Origin: Planctomycetia bacterium | GTDB lineage: Bacteria; Planctomycetota; UBA11346 | Reading direction: 5' to 3' | Length of the DNA: 12,576 nucleotides | NCBI GenBank assembly: GCA_005801395.1 | Contig: SYDV01000104.1 | Location: forward strand, 1-12,576 | Shown: positions 5,912 to 12,576 of the stretch, piece after piece | Numbering within the stretch: position 1 is the stretch's first letter | How the letters are laid out: the number at the start of each line of letters is the position of its first letter | Position numbers and translations under genes: made by a program | The notes under the pieces: model-generated | The model's database searches: none | Told to the model about the DNA's origin: nothing | Seen by the model: the letters and a program-made list of their open reading frames with translations, nothing else

Positions 5912-7963
5912 ATGAATAACCAGCCGATCAACATCAATCCGAGCCCATCGATCGTACCTGAACCACAGGTCAAGATCGCCAGCGACACGCTCCCGCAAAT
6001 CGAAGAATTGACCATCGGTGAACGAGCGACGCGCATCTTGTTAGGCGCGCCGCGCGATTTGCGTGATCGAACTATTTTTCATAGCATTACCTTAGTGTCA
6101 GTGTTGGCCTGGATTGGTTTAGGCGCTGATGCGCTGTCGTCTTCGAGTTACGGCCCACAAGAAAGTTTTCGCGTTATTCGCGATCATCCGCATTTAGCGT
6201 TAGCCCTTGCTCTACTGACGGTCAGTACCGTTTTTCTTATTTCGTCGGCCTACAGTCGCTTAATCGAAGTATTCCCTAACGGCGGTGGTTACGGCGTCGC
6301 TTCACGCATGCTGGGCGCGCGGGTTGGCGTGGTGTCGGGCTGTGCGCTATTGGTTGACTATATTCTCACTATTACCGTTTCGATTGCCGCTGTTGGTGAT
6401 GCTTTATTTAGTTTTATTCCTGCTGTCTGGGCAAGCTGGAAATTTCCAATTGAAGTAGGTATTATTATTAGCCTGATGGTGCTGAATTTACGTGGGGTAA
6501 AAGAATCCATCGTTTATTTGACACCAATATTTATGCTCTTCGTCTTGGTCCATATCGTGCTTATTGGTGGTGGTTTAGTATTACATTTAGATGCCACCCA
6601 GGCCGTCGCCGAACGCGTAACCACGGGTTTTTCTAACGATGTCAACACCATTGGTTGGATCGGTATGCTTATGCTATTATTAAAGGCTTATTCGTTGGGC
6701 GGCGGTACCTATACCGGCATTGAAGCGGTGTCGAATGCCTTGCCGCTGCTGCGCGAACCACGCGTCGCCACAGCCAAGCGCACGATGTTGTACTTGGCCA
6801 TTTCTTTAGCGGTTACTGCCGCTGGTTTATTACTCTGCTATTTGATTTGGAATGTGCAGGATGTTCCTGGGAAAACGGCCAATGCCGTGCTCGCCGAAAT
6901 GGTCGGAGCGCATTTACCTTTTAGTCATGCTTTTGTCATTGCCGTACTGGTCACCGAAGCAGCATTGTTAATTGTCGCTGCTCAAGCTGGATTTATTGGT
7001 GGTCCACGCGTGTTAGCCAATATGGCAGTGGACTCCTGGATGCCGCACCGTTTTAGCGCGCTGAGTGAACGCTTAAATACCGACAACGGCGTTTTAATCA
7101 TGGGCTTCTTAGCGCTATGCGGTTTATGGCTGACGGATGGCAATATCACCATGTTAGTGGTGATGTATGCCATTAATGTATTCCTGTCATTTTCGCTCAC
7201 CATGCTCGGTATGATGCGCTGGTGGTGGCGCGAAAAAGCTACGAGGTATCTGAAAGCTCGACGCCTATCCTTATTCGCTGCTGGCTTTGTCATTTGCGTC
7301 ACGATTTTGCTGGTAACTATTTGGCAAGAATTTGATCGTGGCGGCAGTATCGCACTCATTGTCACCGGCTTACTAACCGCGCTGTGTCTAATTATTCATG
7401 GGCATTATCGCTTGGTTTCAAAGAAGCTGCACACCCTCTATGCCGAATTAGGAAATCAGCCCAGATCAACAACGCCGCCCAAAACTCCATTTGACGTTAA
7501 AGCACAAACCGCCGTCGTCTTAGTTGGTAATTATGGCGGACTCGGCATCCATACCGCGCTCAACGTGTTCCGCGTATTCCCTGGGGTCTATAAAAATTTA
7601 GTGTTTATTAGTGTTGGCGTGGTGGATTCCGGGGCATTTAAAGGACAAGACACGTTAGACCGTTTACGCGATCGCACGCGCGAAAATTTACAGCGCTATA
7701 TTGAGATGGCCAACGCCTTAGGCGTTCCTTCAACTGCGCATATGGTTATTGGTACTGATGCAGTTGACGAGGCTGAAGAACTCTGCCTGCATATGACAAA
7801 GAAATACAAAAGAGTCACCTTTTTCGCTGGGAAAATTATCTTTCAACGCGAACGCTGGTACCACTGGTTACTGCACAACAATACCGCTAATTCGCTTCAG
7901 AAACGCTTACATTGGGTCGGCCAAACGATGGTAATTATACCGGCGCGGATCGGAAAAAACTAA
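5912..7963 (+). CDS. KimA-like APC-family potassium transporter
   Basis: This 683-residue integral membrane protein should import K+ (proton-coupled in KimA). After a soluble N-terminus of about 55 residues, roughly 12 hydrophobic segments run to about 500. Signature stretches match Bacillus KimA: GLGADALSSSSYGPQ (69-83, with D72 and Y80 at the ion-site positions), FPNGGGYGVASR (121-132), LLVDYILTITVSIAA (146-160) and MVLNLRGVKES. A cytosolic C-terminal domain from about 526 ends with RERWYHWLLHNN and VGQTMVIIPARI, parallel to the KimA C-terminus that sits below the membrane. The N-terminal tail is longer than in KimA. The gene is convergent with the GT4 gene, with only 8 bases between stops. 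A generic amino-acid permease is the main alternative, but the KimA match over both domains favours potassium. Confidence 0.83.
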   Translation: MNNQPININPSPSIVPEPQVKIASDTLPQIEELTIGERATRILLGAPRDLRDRTIFHSITLVSVLAWIGLGADALSSSSYGPQESFRVIRDHPHLALALALLTVSTVFLISSAYSRLIEVFPNGGGYGVASRMLGARVGVVSGCALLVDYILTITVSIAAVGDALFSFIPAVWASWKFPIEVGIIISLMVLNLRGVKESIVYLTPIFMLFVLVHIVLIGGGLVLHLDATQAVAERVTTGFSNDVNTIGWIGMLMLLLKAYSLGGGTYTGIEAVSNALPLLREPRVATAKRTMLYLAISLAVTAAGLLLCYLIWNVQDVPGKTANAVLAEMVGAHLPFSHAFVIAVLVTEAALLIVAAQAGFIGGPRVLANMAVDSWMPHRFSALSERLNTDNGVLIMGFLALCGLWLTDGNITMLVVMYAINVFLSFSLTMLGMMRWWWREKATRYLKARRLSLFAAGFVICVTILLVTIWQEFDRGGSIALIVTGLLTALCLIIHGHYRLVSKKLHTLYAELGNQPRSTTPPKTPFDVKAQTAVVLVGNYGGLGIHTALNVFRVFPGVYKNLVFISVGVVDSGAFKGQDTLDRLRDRTRENLQRYIEMANALGVPSTAHMVIGTDAVDEAEELCLHMTKKYKRVTFFAGKIIFQRERWYHWLLHNNTANSLQKRLHWVGQTMVIIPARIGKN

Positions 7964-7971
7964 GTTTAGAT

Positions 7972-9084
7972 TTACTGCGTAATTTGGCGGCGATAAGCGC
8001 GACTGCCTTCGCCTTTATTTTCTGGATGATGCAAGGCGTTAATCGCATTGCGATAGAGTTCGACTAATGCCGGACCAACAACGCTAATATCAAAGCGTAA
8101 ACGTGCATCGGTTTGCGCGGCCGTTCCCATTCGTTCACGCTCGACGGGATCCATCAACACACGGCTTAAGGCTTTTTGTAAAGCGTCATTATCACCACCA
8201 GACACCATCATTCCGGTTTGATCATGGTGAATAATTTCTTCTACTCCCGTATGTGCATAGGCAATAACCACGCGGCCAGCTCCCATCGCGGCAATGATAG
8301 GTGCGACTTGTCGTTCAGTCGATGACATCACAAAAATATCGATGAGCGGCAATAACATTCCTAAATGAGGACACCAAGATAGTTCACACCATTTGTTCAT
8401 CGATTCGTTGAACAACGTTTCGCGTAAGTTGGCTTCATAATCTGCATCGGCATAGGCAATAATTACTTTAAATACGATGCCGGAATGATGTAACGCTTCT
8501 AATACTTTAAGAATCGCTTGAGTAGTTTGGTCACCGGGCACAGCAAAAAGACCGATGACGGGAAGCGTCTGAGTAGGTGCGGCCTCGCGTTTCGATTCGT
8601 TAATTATTTTCTCAAAATCAAAGGCATACGGTAATTGCGCTACGTTATCATTCGCAAGTTTTGCCCGACTTACATAATGTGCACGATGGGCTTCGGTTGG
8701 GACTAATACCCAACTAATCGATTGATGATTTAAATCTTTTGCTTTAGCAGGAGGTAATATGTCATCGATGCTGACTAAAATGGGGACCGTTAATTCTTTC
8801 GCGATGGCACGTGCGGCGGACATCGCTTCGCGACCATGTAAATGCACCACATCGGGACGCCACTCGGTAACTTGTTCCATTAAGGCGCGTTTTCCGCCCA
8901 ACCACCAACTCGCTCGACCTGAACGATAACGTAAAATCGTGACGCCTGGAATATCTGCGTCATCACCGGCTGCGAATGCGACTTCATGGCCTTGCTGTTT
9001 CAGCCATGCAATTGCCGTCAGGACGTCACCAGTTTGAGCCGCATGCAACGATGTGGCTAAATGCAAAACTCTCAATCCGATCAT
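7972..9084 (-). CDS. Glycosyltransferase family 4 protein
   Basis: This 370-residue GT-B fold glycosyltransferase should transfer a sugar from a nucleotide donor, probably onto a cell-surface glycan or lipid. The N-terminal half has RVLHLATSLHAAQTGD, then WRPDVVHLHGREAMSAARAIAKEL (76-97, an acceptor-side hallmark). The C-terminal half has LPVIGLFAVPGDQTTQAILKVLEAL, DIFVMSSTERQVAPIIAAMGAG and HTGVEEIIHHDQTGMMV. In the E-x7-E donor motif the first Glu is present (E257) but the second position is Ala (A265), which is unusual. Its ATG overlaps the yacG stop as ATGA (9084-9081), so the pair is translated together. The last residues (KGEGSRAYRRQITQ) are basic and polar. Substrate unknown. Confidence 0.85.
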   Translation of the reverse strand: MIGLRVLHLATSLHAAQTGDVLTAIAWLKQQGHEVAFAAGDDADIPGVTILRYRSGRASWWLGGKRALMEQVTEWRPDVVHLHGREAMSAARAIAKELTVPILVSIDDILPPAKAKDLNHQSISWVLVPTEAHRAHYVSRAKLANDNVAQLPYAFDFEKIINESKREAAPTQTLPVIGLFAVPGDQTTQAILKVLEALHHSGIVFKVIIAYADADYEANLRETLFNESMNKWCELSWCPHLGMLLPLIDIFVMSSTERQVAPIIAAMGAGRVVIAYAHTGVEEIIHHDQTGMMVSGGDNDALQKALSRVLMDPVERERMGTAAQTDARLRFDISVVGPALVELYRNAINALHHPENKGEGSRAYRRQITQ

Positions 9085-9293
9085 GGGGGTGAAGCTCGAT
9101 CCACACCTTGCGCGCCGCGTTGTTCATCAATGACATCTAATTCTTCACCAGGTACGGCATAGCGCCCAGCAAACCACGCACCCAGGTCACGCTCACGACA
9201 GCGTTCGCCACAAAATGGAAATTGTTTCGGGCGCAGGTCAGCAGCTATCAGCACTGGGCGGCCACAGGTTGGACAGGTCATAGTTTCGGCCAT
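9081..9293 (-). CDS. yacG: YacG zinc-binding protein (DNA gyrase inhibitor family)
   Basis: This 70-residue protein binds one zinc through four cysteines: CPTC (C7, C10) and CGERC (C28, C32). It also carries the family's DLGAWFAGRYAVPGEE segment (residues 36-51). In E. coli YacG binds GyrB and blocks gyrase activity. The N-terminus MAETMTCPTCGRPV parallels E. coli YacG, supporting the ATG at 9293. The Shine-Dalgarno sequence is weak. The acidic and Ala/Pro-rich tail after residue 50 is variable in the family. It heads a two-gene unit with the GT4 gene, and divergent dacB begins 72 bases away. Confidence 0.92.
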   Translation of the reverse strand: MAETMTCPTCGRPVLIAADLRPKQFPFCGERCRERDLGAWFAGRYAVPGEELDVIDEQRGAQGVDRASPP

Positions 9294-9323
9294 CGGCGAA
9301 GAGTTTCAGGCTCGTCCGCCAGT

Positions 9324-9347
9324 GTCCAGCTTTGTCAGTGGCTGGAC
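9324..9347. repeat. Inverted repeat between divergent yacG and dacB
   Basis: GTCCAGC (9324-9330) and GCTGGAC (9341-9347) are perfect seven-base arms separated by ten bases. No T-run follows on either strand, so it is not a classic terminator. It lies in the 72-base divergent gap, 18 bases before the dacB ATG, and could be an operator or an mRNA hairpin. No clear -35/-10 box was found in this gap. Confidence 0.35.
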
Positions 9348-9365
9348 CAAACGAGCGTTCGTTCC

Positions 9366-10775
9366 ATGCTAGCAAACATGTTATGCACGCGTGTCTTGTT
9401 GGTGCTGATGGCGGTGGTTGCCTGCCAAAGTGCCGATCCCGCCCGTTCGATTGATAGCTTGTTAGCGCAGGTGCCCAAAGGCGGCGTTGCGGCAGTCGCT
9501 ATGTCGAACCTCACCGAACGGCATTGGATTATTCGTCGTAACGCTGAGCCAGGACTCAGCTTAGCATCAACCGCCAAGCTTATCGTTTCGTCTGCCGCGC
9601 TGCTTGGTTTAGGAGAGAATTACACTTTTTCCACGAAGCTCGTTGGTCTTGGTGCCATCGGTGCCAACGGCAGCCTTCCTGGTCTTGGAATTATTGGCGG
9701 AGGCAATCCCTGCTTCGACGAACACTTCGCCCCTGGTCGCGATCCCGATAATGTCTTCCGAGCCTTCGCTGCTGAGCTCACTCGCCAAGGTGTATTGCGT
9801 ATCGACGGAGATCTGGTGATTGATGCCAGCCTCTTCAGCGGACCAATTCGACCAGACACTTGGCCAGCCGATCAAGTAAATCAACAACGCTGGTTTAGTG
9901 CGCCTGCGTCCGCTTTTGCTTGGAATGATAATTGTATTGAAGTGCGTATCGTTCCTCAGGCGGTCGGTAAAGCCTGTCTCATTCAAACACGACCAGCATC
10001 AGCGAAAATTACCGTAATTAACCAAACTCGCAGTTTAGCGAGCGGCGCGGGCCGCAATGCCATTTCACGTTCTTTATCGTCAAATACGATTACGGTCAGC
10101 GGAACCTGTGGCCAAGCTACGGCATGGTTTCCACTCGCCATTGAATCTGAACCTGACTTATTAATTGGCGACCATTTCAAAGGCATGCTTATTGCCGCTG
10201 GTATTCCGGTAACCGGAACTGTTCGCTTAGGTCCAGTCTCTGTTCAGGCGGGTCCACTATTACTTCATTCGCAACAGCCATTAATTCCTGCAATTACTCT
10301 ATTCAATCAACATAGTCAAAATTTCTATGGTGAACAAATATTGCGCTTACTCGGTGTTCATAAACGCGGAGAAGGATCTATCACCGCTGGCTGCCAAGCA
10401 GCCACAGCAATTATAGAGGAACATCTCGGCACCGGTATGGGACCAATGACATTATTAGATGGCTGTGGCTTGAGTTATGGCTGCAGCGCAAGTGCGACCT
10501 ATTTGGTTAATTTACTCGATGGCATGCACCGTCACGCGCAAGGAATCAATTTCCGCGCAAGTCTGAAAGACCGCCCAGCAACCGGCGTACGTGGATTAGT
10601 CAAAACCGGAACCCATAACGAGGCCAGAGCGCTCGCTGGTTATTTTGACGCCCCAGGCGGACAACAATACGCTTTTGCCATTCTGCTAAATCGAGGACAA
10701 TCAAACAGCATCGCCTGGGCCGATAAACTCCGCGAACAGTTGTACCAAGCGCTCGCTGCTGCAGCCGCCCGTTAG
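9366..10775 (+). CDS. dacB: D-alanyl-D-alanine carboxypeptidase/endopeptidase, PBP4 (DacB, peptidase S13)
   Basis: This 469-residue penicillin-binding protein trims or cuts peptidoglycan cross-bridges in the periplasm. It has all three catalytic motifs: STAK (S68-K71), SQN (S317-N319) and KTG (413-415), plus LDGCGLSYG (364-372) where the family usually has DGSGLS. The long region between STAK and SQN holds the S13-specific inserted domains, including GGGNP (111-115). Length matches E. coli DacB (477). The N-terminus MLCTRVLLVLMAVVAC ends in a plausible lipobox (VVAC, Cys20), so it may be a lipoprotein. The ATG at 9366 is chosen because it gives a short signal peptide; 9378 is equally possible. 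The frame is open upstream to 9222, but that part runs antisense to yacG. The gene ends 12 bases before the potassium-channel gene. Confidence 0.9.
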   Translation: MLANMLCTRVLLVLMAVVACQSADPARSIDSLLAQVPKGGVAAVAMSNLTERHWIIRRNAEPGLSLASTAKLIVSSAALLGLGENYTFSTKLVGLGAIGANGSLPGLGIIGGGNPCFDEHFAPGRDPDNVFRAFAAELTRQGVLRIDGDLVIDASLFSGPIRPDTWPADQVNQQRWFSAPASAFAWNDNCIEVRIVPQAVGKACLIQTRPASAKITVINQTRSLASGAGRNAISRSLSSNTITVSGTCGQATAWFPLAIESEPDLLIGDHFKGMLIAAGIPVTGTVRLGPVSVQAGPLLLHSQQPLIPAITLFNQHSQNFYGEQILRLLGVHKRGEGSITAGCQAATAIIEEHLGTGMGPMTLLDGCGLSYGCSASATYLVNLLDGMHRHAQGINFRASLKDRPATGVRGLVKTGTHNEARALAGYFDAPGGQQYAFAILLNRGQSNSIAWADKLREQLYQALAAAAAR

Positions 10776-10787
10776 GACCGTCGCAAC

Positions 10788-12488
10788 ATGAAATTCCTCC
10801 CCTCAGTGCTGTTGGCGCTCCTCGCAAATCGAGGCAGTCGGAAAAATCTCGCCGTGCTCGGGCAGTTTTGTCTCACCTTATTGGGTGTCATTATCCTCTA
10901 TGCTTTTTTATTTCAGTTTTTAATGCATCTGGAAAATCAAAAGCATAGCCTCATGAGTGCCTTCTATTGGGTTATGACCACCATGACGACGTTGGGCTTT
11001 GGCGACATTACGTTTAAAAGTGACCTTGGACGTTTTTTTTCCATGCTCGTCATGCTAACGGGCGTGTTCATGTTATTGGTGATGTTACCCTTCACCTTTA
11101 TTGAATTGCTCTACGCCCCCTGGATGAAAGCTCAGTCAAATGCCAGAGCGCCGCTTCAAATCGATCCTAACGTAAATGGTCACGTCATTATTGTGCATTT
11201 CGGCCCCGTTGCTGAATCACTCATCGACCGTTTAAACACTGCTCAAATTCCCTACGTAGTAATTCTAAGTGATTTAAATAATGCCTTAGAGCTACATGAC
11301 CGCGGCATTTCGGTCATGCTTGGGGAAATTGATTCGCCTGACACTTATCGCAAGGCCGGTGCAGAACGAGCCTCTTTAGTTGCCACCCTTAGTACAGAAT
11401 TGGTCAATACCAACGTCGTATTTACCGTGCGTGAAGTGGCTGAAAACGTCCCCGTTTTTTCCACCGCGCGCAGCGATACCGCTGAAGATGTTTTACGCCA
11501 AGCTGGAAATACCCAGGTCTTGCGCCTCGGCCGCATGCTCGGGCTCGCCATGGCACGACGCACACATGGTGGTGATAATTTAGCGCATGTCATTGGTTCA
11601 TTCGGAGATTTATTAGTCGCCGAAGCGGCTGTCCACGACACCCCATTAGTCGGGAAAACGTTACGCAGCGCGCGTATCCGTGAACACTTAGGAATTGCCG
11701 TTGCCTGCGTGTGGACTCGCGGCTCCATGCAAGCAGCCGGTCCCGATACGCTCATCGAAGGACAATCGATGGTGGTGCTGATCGCCACCCGTGCACAATT
11801 AGATGCCTGGGATGAAACATTCTGTATTTACAGCGCTAATTCAGATCCAGTGCTGATTATCGGTAGCGGTCGCGTTGGACGAGCAGCCATAGAAAATCTT
11901 ACCGCGCGACGCATTCCCTATCGTGTCATCGATAAGCAGCCCGAGCGTGCCATTAATCCTGAGTTTATGATAGCTGGAGACGCCACCGACCGAGCGGTTT
12001 TAGAACACGCTGGAATTGAGAAAGCCCCCACGGTTCTCATTACCACGCATGATGATGATACGAATATATTTCTAACCATTCTATGCCGTCGCATGCGACA
12101 TAATATGCAAATAATTAGTCGCGTAACACGTGATCGTAACGTCGTCACCATGGAACGCGCCGGTGCCGACTGCGTGCTGTCGTATGCCACCATGGGCGCA
12201 AACGCGATCTACAATCATTTACGCCACACGAATGTCCTTATGCTCACCGAAGGACTTAACTTAGTACGTGTTCGAATTCCGCCCCAATTGGCAGGAAAAT
12301 CTCTAATTGAATCAAATGTCCGCGCCGTCACTGGTTGCCTCGTCGTCGCCATTAATACCGAAGCTGGCACTGAAGCACTTCCTCCGCCAGATAAACCATT
12401 GCCTGAAATCGGTGAATTATTGTTGGTTGGCGACGAAGACGCAGAATCGCGATTTCTCCACCATTACCGCACCGGGCTAGAAAAATAA
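10788..12488 (+). CDS. Two-TM potassium channel with tandem RCK/TrkA domains
   Basis: This 566-residue protein should form a tetrameric K+ pore gated by its cytosolic regulatory domains. One transmembrane helix lies at about 22-46. The pore helix and selectivity filter follow: TTLGFGD (67-73). The second helix is at about 83-108. RCK1 starts at 131 (GHVIIVHFGPVAESLIDRL), where the usual GxGxxG dinucleotide motif is degraded. RCK2 starts at about 354 with an intact GSGRVG (359-364) and an acidic strand end (VIDKQ, 380-384), and TrkA-C-like segments follow each (around 265-340 and 485-560). The arrangement resembles GsuK-type channels. The start at 10788 has AGGA (10774-10777) overlapping the dacB stop, so expression is probably coupled to dacB. 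Confidence 0.87.
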   Translation: MKFLPSVLLALLANRGSRKNLAVLGQFCLTLLGVIILYAFLFQFLMHLENQKHSLMSAFYWVMTTMTTLGFGDITFKSDLGRFFSMLVMLTGVFMLLVMLPFTFIELLYAPWMKAQSNARAPLQIDPNVNGHVIIVHFGPVAESLIDRLNTAQIPYVVILSDLNNALELHDRGISVMLGEIDSPDTYRKAGAERASLVATLSTELVNTNVVFTVREVAENVPVFSTARSDTAEDVLRQAGNTQVLRLGRMLGLAMARRTHGGDNLAHVIGSFGDLLVAEAAVHDTPLVGKTLRSARIREHLGIAVACVWTRGSMQAAGPDTLIEGQSMVVLIATRAQLDAWDETFCIYSANSDPVLIIGSGRVGRAAIENLTARRIPYRVIDKQPERAINPEFMIAGDATDRAVLEHAGIEKAPTVLITTHDDDTNIFLTILCRRMRHNMQIISRVTRDRNVVTMERAGADCVLSYATMGANAIYNHLRHTNVLMLTEGLNLVRVRIPPQLAGKSLIESNVRAVTGCLVVAINTEAGTEALPPPDKPLPEIGELLLVGDEDAESRFLHHYRTGLEK

Positions 12489-12494
12489 TTTACC

Positions 12495-12576
12495 ATGCAA
12501 AAAATATATACTTACAAATCCTGCTCCACCTGTCGCAAAGCAATTAAACACCTGGAGCAGGCTGGTATTCAAACGC
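12495..12576 (+). CDS. ArsC/Spx-family thioredoxin-fold protein, N-terminal fragment
   Basis: An open frame from the ATG at 12495 runs off the window, giving 27 residues. They begin MQKIYTYKSCSTCRKAIKHL and continue EQAGIQT. The beta strand plus C-S-T-C-R-K-A motif (C10, C13) and the following helix are the hallmark of the ArsC/Spx/YffB family, which have a thioredoxin fold with Cys in the active loop. Whether it is an arsenate reductase, a Spx-like regulator or a YffB-type protein needs the missing part. It begins six bases after the potassium-channel stop, so it probably belongs to the same transcript as dacB and the channel gene. No strong Shine-Dalgarno sequence is visible. Confidence 0.8.
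   Translation, partial: MQKIYTYKSCSTCRKAIKHLEQAGIQT

Noticed and set aside
9222..9365. N-terminal extension of the PBP4 gene from 9222
   Set aside because: It would run antisense through yacG, with no ribosome site and with the signal peptide buried 48 residues in.

Overview
The window looks like a chromosomal stretch of a Gram-negative-type bacterium with moderate, roughly 50 % GC content. The case for that rests on a sigma-54-dependent activator with a matching -24/-12 promoter, a PBP4-type penicillin-binding protein, a YacG zinc protein and two sugar transferases, one related to lipopolysaccharide heptosyltransferases. The lineage cannot be fixed from the sequence alone. TAA, TGA and TAG all end convincing genes, so the standard code applies.

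Region 1 (1-4333) is an RNA-repair locus. On the minus strand an operon reads: a small Cys-rich protein of unknown function (1363-1746), the RNA ligase RtcB (95-1336), and the start of a third gene that runs off the window (1-93). A sigma-54 promoter (1769-1785) sits just upstream, with inverted repeats behind it at the distance expected of activator sites. On the plus strand three overlapping genes read: an RHH antitoxin, a PIN-domain (VapC-type) toxin and RtcR, the CARF-domain sigma-54 activator of rtc genes. A toxin-antitoxin pair is therefore built into the regulator's transcription unit. The most striking feature is an in-frame TAA in rtcB three codons before the guanylylated catalytic histidine, with intact conserved sequence after it.

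Region 2 (4370-7963) holds a GT9-like glycosyltransferase with an extra N-terminal region, then a large KimA-like APC-family potassium transporter. The transporter's Shine-Dalgarno sequence lies inside a strong hairpin.

Region 3 (7972-9293, minus strand) is a yacG-glycosyltransferase (GT4) pair with an ATGA overlap, convergent with the transporter gene.

Region 4 (9366-12576, plus strand) runs from a DacB/PBP4 D-Ala-D-Ala carboxypeptidase (probable lipoprotein) to a two-TM potassium channel with two RCK domains, then to the start of an ArsC/Spx-like gene cut by the window end. Two potassium-transport proteins thus lie within 5 kb of each other. No tRNA, rRNA, CRISPR array or insertion sequence was seen.
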